Below are positions 8,789 to 15,270 of a DNA stretch of 26,129 nucleotides, one piece after another; the stretch's first letter is position 1, and the number at the start of each line of letters is the position of its first letter. Location: the NCBI GenBank assembly GCA_030560485.1, contig JAKTTS010000196.1, forward strand, positions 1-26,129, given 5' to 3'. Source of the stretch: Ascoidea tarda (nom. inval.). Taxonomy: Eukaryota; Ascomycota; Saccharomycetes; Ascoideales; Ascoideaceae. The position numbers were made by a program, and so were the translations under genes. The notes under the pieces were generated by a model. That model did no database searches. It worked only from the letters and a program-made list of their open reading frames with translations, and had not been told where the DNA came from.

Positions 8789-9370
8789 ATGAAATACATC
8801 CACACAGAGCAAACATTAGATATCCCAGAAGGTGTTACAGTCAACATCAAGGCTCGTATCGTCAAAGTGACTGGACCAAGAGGATCGCTAACCAAGAACT
8901 TACAACACATTGATGTTACTTTCCAACACCCTGGAGTTCACTCCAAACACATCAAAATCATTGTCCACAATGGAGACAGAAAGCACGTTGCTGCTTTAAG
9001 AACAGTCAGATCTTTGGTCAACAACATGATCATTGGTGTCACCCAAGGATTCAAGTACAAGATGAGATATGTCTATGCACATTTTCCAATCAACGTGAAC
9101 ATCATTGAAAAGGATGGAGCCAAGTATGTTGAGATTCGTAACTACTTGGGAGAAAAGAAAATCAGAGCTGTTTACATCAGAGAAGGAGTTACAGTTGAGA
9201 TCTCTTCAGCTCAAAAGGACGAATTGATTGTCAGCGGAAACTCTTTAGATGATGTTTCTCAAACTTGTGCTGACGTTCAACAACAGTGCAGAGCTAGAAA
9301 CAAGGATATTCGTAAATTTTTGGATGGTATTTATGTTTCCCATCGTGGTGTCATTGAAGAAATTGCTTAA
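8789..9370 (+). CDS. RPL9: 60S ribosomal protein L9 (uL6)
   Basis: This is the cytosolic large-subunit protein uL6, a two-domain protein near the P-stalk and the sarcin-ricin region. The product has 193 aa (yeast Rpl9 has 191) and is collinear with the family: [65 protein letters not shown] split by standard linkers, the [17 protein letters not shown] block in the second domain, and [17 protein letters not shown] at the end. No intron is present. The A-rich context before ATG and C-ending codons (AAG, AAC, ATC) fit high expression. The gene is divergent from ARO2, with which RPL9A is also adjacent in S. cerevisiae. Confidence 0.97.
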   Translation: MKYIHTEQTLDIPEGVTVNIKARIVKVTGPRGSLTKNLQHIDVTFQHPGVHSKHIKIIVHNGDRKHVAALRTVRSLVNNMIIGVTQGFKYKMRYVYAHFPINVNIIEKDGAKYVEIRNYLGEKKIRAVYIREGVTVEISSAQKDELIVSGNSLDDVSQTCADVQQQCRARNKDIRKFLDGIYVSHRGVIEEIA

Positions 9371-9722
9371 GTTTTGATTTTTCTGAGTTGTCTACATTCT
9401 TTTATTATATAGGCTATATAATAGTGGGAACTGGGGAATATGAAAAGTTAAAAAAAAGATGGTTTTTTTTCTCTTTGGAATCATTAAAGTGCTCAACATA
9501 ATAAAGAGCCTACTATGATTTCAGCAAAGGGAGAAAAAAGACTTTTTCTATCAAATTGCAAGCATGTAGAGTGTAAGCTGTAGATTGAAGAATCGTAGAG
9601 TGGGTTGTTTGATTGGTTAGCGATTTTTAGCATAACAACAGCTCCAGCTCCATGATCTGAGACTCCAAATCATTTTTGACAACGCCTTCTGGCCTTTTGA
9701 GAGCTGTGCTCTTCCTCTGATA

Positions 9723-9793
9723 TTCCTTTCATCTCTCTTTCACTTCTCTCTTCCACCTCTTTCACCTCTCCTCCATCTCTCTTTCTCTCTCCT
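9723..9793 (+). repeat. Polypyrimidine tract upstream of TPS1
   Basis: About 70 bp are made almost wholly of C and T, with units such as TCTCTCTTTCAC and TTCCACCTC. Such homopurine-homopyrimidine tracts disfavour nucleosomes and can adopt triplex structures. Confidence 0.7.
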
Positions 9794-9914
9794 GCTATTT
9801 GCCCGAGCCCGCCAATAAACGGCCGTCCGGCGGCTCTCGGAAGCTGCCCGTGCACGCGTGTTTTCCACTCCCGCAGGTCTGCATCTGCTCCCAGCGAATC
9901 AGAGTGCAGCAGCC

Positions 9915-9924
9915 TGCACGTGCA
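9915..9924. promoter_or_regulatory. Palindromic E-box TGCACGTGCA
   Basis: A perfect 10-bp palindrome centred on CACGTG (9917-9922), about 250 bp upstream of the TPS1 ATG. CACGTG is bound by yeast bHLH factors such as Cbf1, Pho4 and Tye7. Which factor, if any, acts here cannot be told. Confidence 0.45.
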
Positions 9925-10083
9925 CTACTCTGTCGCCCTGTGCGCGCGTGCTTCTGCACTTCCAAGCCCGTTCTGCTGCCGAACGCGCAAACCTAATCAG
10001 GCCCGCAGCAGCAAGAAAAGTCTGAGATGCTCTTCTCTTTGCTCCAGAATCACTTTGTCGTTGCTCTCTTCTTCTCCTGTCTC

Positions 10084-10091
10084 TATAAATA
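10084..10091 (+). promoter_or_regulatory. TPS1 TATA box
   Basis: TATAAATA is a canonical yeast TATA element, 81 bp before the TPS1 ATG, followed by a CT-rich initiation region. A TATA-containing promoter fits a stress-regulated gene. Confidence 0.65.
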
Positions 10092-10171
10092 CGCTCCAGC
10101 TCCTCTGCTCTTTTCTTTTTCTTTACTTCCTCTTCTTCCTCTTCTTCACTCTCATCTCACATCATACCACA

Positions 10172-11710
10172 ATGGCTGGAAACGTCTTAGTCATCTCCAA
10201 CAGATTGCCTGTCACCATCAAGCGAAACCCTGATGGCACCTACGACTACTCAATGTCCTCTGGTGGGTTGGTCACTGCGTTGCAAGGACTTAAGAAAACA
10301 ACCAGTTTCCAATGGTTTGGATGGCCAGGCTTGGAAATCCCCGAAAATGAACAGAAGCAGGTCCGCCAGGACTTGATTGACAAGTTCAATTGCATTCCCA
10401 TTTTCCTCACTGACGAAGTTGCTGATTTGCATTACAACGGCTTCTCCAACTCAATTCTATGGCCTTTGTTTCACTACCATCCAGGTGAAATCAACTTTGA
10501 CGAGAACGCCTGGATTGCCTACAACCAAGCAAACCATCTCTTTGCCCACGAAATCTCCTCGATCATCAAGGACAACGACATGGTCTGGATCCACGACTAC
10601 CATCTCATGTTGCTCCCGGAATTGTTGCGCTCCAAAATAGAAGAAAAGAAAATCAAACACACAAAACTAGGCTTCTTCCTCCACACTCCATTTCCCTCTT
10701 CTGAAATCTACAGAATCTTGCCTGTTCGAAAGGAAATCCTCAATGGTGTCTTGGGCTGCGACTTGATTGGTTTCCACACCTACGACTACGCCAGACACTT
10801 TATCTCCTCTGTATCCAAAATCCTCAATCTCAACACCCTTCCCAACGCAATCAACTACAACAACAGGCAATTGAGCATTGGCGTTTTTCCCATAGGTATC
10901 GATGTTGACAAGTTCATCGACGGTTTGACCCTCACTTCTGTCAAACAAAGAATCCACGACTTGAGATCAAAAATCGGCAGCGACGTCAAGATCATTCTAG
11001 GTGTCGACAGATTGGACTATATCAAGGGTGTTCCCCAAAAACTACATGCCTTTGAAGTCTTTCTCAATGAACATCCAGAATGGATAGGCAAAGTCATCCT
11101 CATCCAACTAGCCATTCCTTCCAGAGGCGACGTCGAAGAATACCAATCCCTTAGGTCTGTCGTCAACGAGCTCGTTGGCAGAATCAATGGAAAATTCGGC
11201 ACCATCGACTTTGTTCCCATCCACTTTATGCACAAGTCCATCCCCTTCAACGAACTAATAGCCCTCTACAACATCTCAGACGTCTGTCTCGTCAGCTCCA
11301 CCAGAGATGGTATGAACCTCGTCTCCTACGAGTACATTGCCTGCCAACAAGACAACAAGGGTGTTCTCATCCTCTCAGAGTTTGCTGGTGCTGCTCAGTC
11401 CCTCAATGGCTCCATCATTGTCAACCCATGGAACATCGAAGACCTCTCCAACTCAATCCACGACTCTCTCACTCTCCCCTACGAAAAAAGAAAAAACATG
11501 CACCAAAAACTATTCACCTACATCTCCAAATACACAAGTGCCTACTGGGGCGAAAGTTTTGTCAAGGAATTGTTCAAAATCAGCAAAAAAGACCAAAGCG
11601 TCTCTACATACAGCTCCCTCCACAATTCCTTCGACAACTCCATTGACAACTTGAAGATCAAACCCTCTTCTCTTGCTTCAAATAAAAGAGCCGTTGCTTT
11701 AGAATTATAG
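10172..11710 (+). CDS. TPS1: Trehalose-6-phosphate synthase
   Basis: Tps1 joins UDP-glucose and glucose-6-phosphate to trehalose-6-phosphate in the cytosol, the first step of trehalose synthesis and a control point for glycolytic influx in yeasts. The 512-aa product (about 495 in S. cerevisiae) is a GT20 enzyme. It shows SNRLPV (9-14), the phosphate loop SSGGLVTAL (29-37), VWIHDYHLMLLP (138-149), FLHTPFPSSEIYR (169-181), GVDRLDYIKG (277-286, with R280 and K285 for UDP-glucose) and STRDGMNLVSYEY (376-388). The C-terminal 40 residues are Ser-rich and variable. The frame is open upstream to 9920, but from a GTG and across the TATA box, so ATG 10172 is the start. Codons are C-ending and GC-richer than in neighbours, as expected for strong expression. 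No CTG codon is present. Confidence 0.97.
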   Translation: MAGNVLVISNRLPVTIKRNPDGTYDYSMSSGGLVTALQGLKKTTSFQWFGWPGLEIPENEQKQVRQDLIDKFNCIPIFLTDEVADLHYNGFSNSILWPLFHYHPGEINFDENAWIAYNQANHLFAHEISSIIKDNDMVWIHDYHLMLLPELLRSKIEEKKIKHTKLGFFLHTPFPSSEIYRILPVRKEILNGVLGCDLIGFHTYDYARHFISSVSKILNLNTLPNAINYNNRQLSIGVFPIGIDVDKFIDGLTLTSVKQRIHDLRSKIGSDVKIILGVDRLDYIKGVPQKLHAFEVFLNEHPEWIGKVILIQLAIPSRGDVEEYQSLRSVVNELVGRINGKFGTIDFVPIHFMHKSIPFNELIALYNISDVCLVSSTRDGMNLVSYEYIACQQDNKGVLILSEFAGAAQSLNGSIIVNPWNIEDLSNSIHDSLTLPYEKRKNMHQKLFTYISKYTSAYWGESFVKELFKISKKDQSVSTYSSLHNSFDNSIDNLKIKPSSLASNKRAVALEL

Positions 11711-11740
11711 TTCCTTTCTCAACCCTAATTTATACTTCTC

Positions 11741-11789
11741 AATTCGCAATTCGCAACTCGAAATTCGAAATTCGCAACTCGAAATTCGA
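11741..11789 (+). repeat. Heptamer array after TPS1
   Basis: Seven head-to-tail 7-bp units of the type aattcgc / aactcga / aattcga. The last six form two exact copies of a 21-bp higher-order unit (11748-11768 and 11769-11789). It lies about 30 bp past the TPS1 stop, probably within the 3' UTR. Confidence 0.8.
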
Positions 11790-11951
11790 AATTTCATTGA
11801 TATTTCTCAGTTCTTATCTACATCTCTATATACAATCTCTTACATATACTTTATATACTTATAATCTATATATATAAATATCCATTCTCAATCATTCCCA
11901 ATTTCTCACTCCCGCTTTTTTTTGCTTTTGAATCGCACTCTCCGATTTTCT

Positions 11952-12041
11952 TCAAATATAATCAAATATAATTAAATATAATCAAATATAGTCAATTGTT
12001 ATCAATTATAACCAATTATAACCATCCATACTCAATTATAC
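11952..12041 (+). repeat. Decamer array upstream of TFC1
   Basis: Nine consecutive 10-bp units run from TCAAATATAA through TCAATTATAA to TCAATTATAC with slowly drifting sequence. The unit equals one DNA helical turn, so the AT steps face the same side. It ends 58 bp before the TFC1 ATG. Confidence 0.8.
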
Positions 12042-12099
12042 CTCTCTCTATCTCCCTCTACCCCCTTTTATTTCTTTTCTCTCCCCTTTACATTTCAAA

Positions 12100-14151
12100 A
12101 TGCTGCAATCTCAACAAAAATCAAAAAAATCAACTCCATCCACACAACCAAACAAGAACAATAACAACCAAACAAAAATAAAACGAAAATCACAAAGACT
12201 ACTTAAAAAAGCAAAAACATCTAATAGAGACTCTTTGCATTCCCTTCAATCTAAAGAGCTAGCAAAGACGTACTCTCTAAATGTTCAAAGGCTCTCCTCA
12301 ATTGAATTCCCACTAAACGTTATCAACGTTGATAAGGCCCTATCCATGGTAGGTGGCTCACAAGAGATTAAAGACAACATCCTCAGAAACAAAAACTTGG
12401 AACTAAGATTAAACCCAAACAACCCAGCTCTTCATCCAATTCAATCCCAAATAATTCCCTCCGAAAACATCCTCATAAAAATATCTTTGCCAAAGGGTGA
12501 ACTAGCTAAATATAATGGAAATATCCAAAAAGTCCTCAAGGCCAACACTTTTGGTTCTGAAAAATACTACAGAATAACTTTATGTTCAGTGGTGAACAAA
12601 ATTATCAGATTCAGAGAATTGGCTGATCATCAATATATCCCCACAGAAAAAAAACAAAAACTATTTTCCCAAAAAATCAATTCTTCTATATTCCAAGGAA
12701 GCTTCCCAAAGATCAAACAACTACATCTCGACCTTCTTACTACTAGAAGACCTTGGTTGCCTGAAGAATTTCAAAATTACTCAAATCAAGAAATAAACTC
12801 GTTTTATGTCCAACAATTAATCCAAAAAACAAATCTAGGCTTATTTCCAATCCCACGATTTTGTCAGCAACCAGTCCCTTTTTCCTTCAACTACAAAGGC
12901 AATTCTTCTGTTATTGTATCAAATGATAAACCCAATGAAAAAAAACTACTCAATTTTAATATTTCCGTACATAGTAAGCTGAATAATCTTCGTACTTCTT
13001 TTGACGCCAAGTCTCCACTGATCCCAACTAAAAACTCTTTAAGCAAATTAATCTACATGAAAAATCTAGTTTTACTGTTCAACAAATCTCAAAATAATCA
13101 AATCACAAAACATGACAAACCTGATGATAAATTCAACTATAATATATTCAATTTGGATCCCCTGTTGGTTTCAGATGACGATGATAATACTAATAATATC
13201 ACAAGCAGTTTTACTAGTAACAATCTTAAAATTAATAACCCAGACTTATTCAATTTCTCAGAGATTAATTATTGCAAACGCTTGTTTGAAGCAATTGAAT
13301 TTTTGCAGAGAAAATTTAATGAAAAGCCAATTTGGTTAACCTTTCATTTAGAATATTTAATTCCTTACCATCTTAAATCCTTTGTCTCTTCTGCATTACC
13401 TTATGTATCCTATTCATTTATTTATGGCCCTTGGAAACATGCCTTCGTCAAGTTTGGCTATGATCCAAGAACTTCTTCTGATAGCAAATTATTACAAACT
13501 GAATTATTATCGATAAAAGGTTATCACGAGAAAAGAATTAAATTGTTTTGCGAGTTTAAACTGTCAAATACTAACCCCAATTCAAATCACATACCCAAAG
13601 AATACGAATTTGATGGCAATAATCTACCACTCACCTTATTATTTCAACTTGAAAACATAAAAGATCCACTAATCATAGATTTGTTGGATCATGCTATTAT
13701 TAACGAAAGTCCCACTATAACAACTGGTTGGTATGATACCGCTACTATAAAAGGTGTCAGGAAAATATTAAAGAAAAAAATATTTTTTATTTTAAATAGA
13801 AAAGCGAAAACAGATTTTACTAAAAAAATAATAAAAGAAATAAATGATAAAAAGTTGATAGAAATTTCAGTAAAAAAGGAAAAAAAGACTCCAAAAGATA
13901 TCCAATCCAATAAAATGGAATCTGATAATAAAGAAACTGACTCATCTCTTTCTGTTGATTTCATTATAAATTCCAAATCTAAAATTGATTTAGACAAATT
14001 TGGTTTAGGTAAAGTTGAACAACTCTTTATTAATAAAGATATGAAACAACTTGATATTCTAACGCGATTGAGAGTAGCAAATCCAAAAGCTGCTCATGAA
14101 TTAGATTCTATTATTGGTTTAATTGAACAAGATAATATATCGGTTTTATGA
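12100..14151 (+). CDS. TFC1: TFIIIC tau95 subunit
   Basis: Tfc1 is a subunit of TFIIIC, which binds the A-box of tRNA genes and recruits TFIIIB for RNA polymerase III. The 683-aa product (649 in S. cerevisiae) shows the N-terminal barrel region (about 50-180: SIEFPLNVINVDKALSMVGG, NILIKISLPKGEL, RFRELADHQY) that pairs with Tfc7. The central DNA-binding part is at about 385-460 (EKPIWLTFHLEYLIP, then YGPWKHAFVKFGYDPR), with TGWYD near 542. The last 40 residues resemble the conserved yeast tail (LRVANPKAAHELDSIIGLIEQ). The acidic tail of the S. cerevisiae protein is largely missing; a Lys-rich linker (about 563-600) stands there. The first 40 residues are Lys/Asn/Gln-rich. At least five CTG codons occur, including codon 2, none at a clearly conserved site. 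Confidence 0.88.
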   Translation: MLQSQQKSKKSTPSTQPNKNNNNQTKIKRKSQRLLKKAKTSNRDSLHSLQSKELAKTYSLNVQRLSSIEFPLNVINVDKALSMVGGSQEIKDNILRNKNLELRLNPNNPALHPIQSQIIPSENILIKISLPKGELAKYNGNIQKVLKANTFGSEKYYRITLCSVVNKIIRFRELADHQYIPTEKKQKLFSQKINSSIFQGSFPKIKQLHLDLLTTRRPWLPEEFQNYSNQEINSFYVQQLIQKTNLGLFPIPRFCQQPVPFSFNYKGNSSVIVSNDKPNEKKLLNFNISVHSKLNNLRTSFDAKSPLIPTKNSLSKLIYMKNLVLLFNKSQNNQITKHDKPDDKFNYNIFNLDPLLVSDDDDNTNNITSSFTSNNLKINNPDLFNFSEINYCKRLFEAIEFLQRKFNEKPIWLTFHLEYLIPYHLKSFVSSALPYVSYSFIYGPWKHAFVKFGYDPRTSSDSKLLQTELLSIKGYHEKRIKLFCEFKLSNTNPNSNHIPKEYEFDGNNLPLTLLFQLENIKDPLIIDLLDHAIINESPTITTGWYDTATIKGVRKILKKKIFFILNRKAKTDFTKKIIKEINDKKLIEISVKKEKKTPKDIQSNKMESDNKETDSSLSVDFIINSKSKIDLDKFGLGKVEQLFINKDMKQLDILTRLRVANPKAAHELDSIIGLIEQDNISVL

Positions 14152-14770
14152 TTAATCAACCTGCTTGTTTTTCTGTTGACACGCTAGTTATTCTTTTCAT
14201 GTTCAATCATTGCCTCAATTTATTTTATTTTTTTTTTAAAATTTGCCTTTGTCTTGTATTTTATTTGATCATGTATTATTAAATTGGGTTTGGATTCAAT
14301 AGTGATTGAATAGAGAATTTTGTAATTATTAATTTTCTATTGGCAGTCATATCCCATTGGTTGAATCCAATATATGGGAATAATATAGGAACAAATGCCA
14401 GATCAGTTCAATTATTGATTACTAAAATATCTCTTAACTTCAAAAACAAGCCCATTATTTTCTCTTGCTAGTTTTGCCCTTTTTTAATCATTGATTTTAT
14501 TTTCACTCCCTTTAAGGGTCATAATTTGTCTCAACCACAAAGATATTGCCTATGAGTAGTTATAAGCAAATCCTCTATTTTGCAAAAGGCAGTGGGCTCT
14601 AATTAATGTTGGTCTATTACCGCTGGTGTTTCTCTAAACTTCGATGTCTTTGATCATGGTTTTAATCATTATCACATCGATTTAGCTTCCTCCTTTTGAT
14701 TTCCACCAACTTTTACTGATTCTACCAAGTGCTTTCCTGTTTTGTTCAAGCTAAAATAAATTCTAAATAT

Positions 14771-14794
14771 GCACATTTATATCATTAAATGTGC
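14771..14794. other. Perfect 9-bp stem hairpin
   Basis: Arms GCACATTTA (14771-14779) and TAAATGTGC (14786-14794) are perfectly complementary around the loop TATCAT. It lies in the convergent spacer, 16 bp before the hexamer array. It might be part of a 3'-end structure or a small RNA. Confidence 0.6.
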
Positions 14795-14809
14795 CTGCAT
14801 AATCAAACC

Positions 14810-14857
14810 ATAAACATAAACGTAAACATAAACATAAACATAAACATAAACATAAAC
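14810..14857. repeat. Eight ATAAAC hexamers (ACS-like)
   Basis: Seven ATAAAC units and one GTAAAC unit are arranged head to tail. Read on the minus strand the array is GTTTATGTTTAT, which matches the S. cerevisiae ARS core WTTTAYRTTTW at 10 of 11 positions in successive frames. Confidence 0.8.
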
Positions 14858-15270
14858 ACAAAAAAAATATATACAAGATTCTAAGATAATTATTCATTTT
14901 CTATAACATAAGATAAAAGTCAATAAAGGTTAATGGTATATACTAAAAGCAAATTAACAGTATTAGGGAATTATCACACTGTCATCTAGCAAAATAATAG
15001 AATTAGTGCATCAATCTTAAAATTATACTTATTTAAATTTTACGAAATTCAAATTCGTAAAATAAAAACAAAAAAGATCATTTAAATCAAATACAAAGCA
15101 GCCATAATAGGTTGCAGAAAAAAAAAGCCAGCCATATCTAAAAAAAAAAAGAACTCATAAATCTTGATCTAAACTCTCCTGATCAAAATCGTAGACAGCA
15201 AAAATAAAAAGTGCAATATCACTTACATCTTACCACAAATCATAGTTTGAAATATAAAGATTATTGTTAT

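Larger units (their letters stand above)
9371..10171 (+). promoter_or_regulatory. RPL9 3' flank and TPS1 upstream region
   Basis: About 800 bp without a gene. The left third is AT-rich RPL9 3' flank. A polypyrimidine tract follows at 9723-9793, then a GC-rich block (about 9799-10020), a TATA box, and a second CT-rich stretch (about 10096-10160) that probably includes the start sites. The context CACAATGGCT at the TPS1 ATG is favourable. I found no AGGGG/CCCCT stress element here, although TPS1 is a typical Msn2/4 target in S. cerevisiae. Confidence 0.65.
11711..12099 (+). promoter_or_regulatory. TPS1 3' flank and TFC1 upstream region
   Basis: This 389-bp spacer between tandem genes holds two different repeat arrays, a heptamer array after TPS1 and a decamer array before TFC1 (both listed). 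Two CCCCT pentamers (AGGGG on minus) occur at 12062-12066 and 12083-12087 in a CT-rich leader just before TFC1. They match the stress element core but may simply be part of the pyrimidine-rich leader. Confidence 0.6.
14152..15270. other. Convergent spacer with hairpins and hexamer array
   Basis: A 1.1-kb gap lies between the 3' ends of TFC1 and the membrane-protein gene. No ORF of note is seen. It holds several inverted repeats (about 14289-14370, 14348-14378, 14640-14682, and a perfect 9-bp stem at 14771-14794) and eight ATAAAC-type hexamers at 14810-14857. No tRNA, snoRNA C/D boxes or snRNA signature could be confirmed. Long convergent spacers of this kind are typical places for replication origins. 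Confidence 0.6.

Noticed and set aside
9640-9660. Possible C/D snoRNA boxes (ATGATCT, CTGA)
   Set aside because: The C box has two mismatches and no terminal stem pairs the flanks.
9920-10171. 84-residue upstream extension of TPS1
   Set aside because: It begins at GTG, spans the TATA box and CT-rich start region, and the family starts at MAGNVLVISNRLP.
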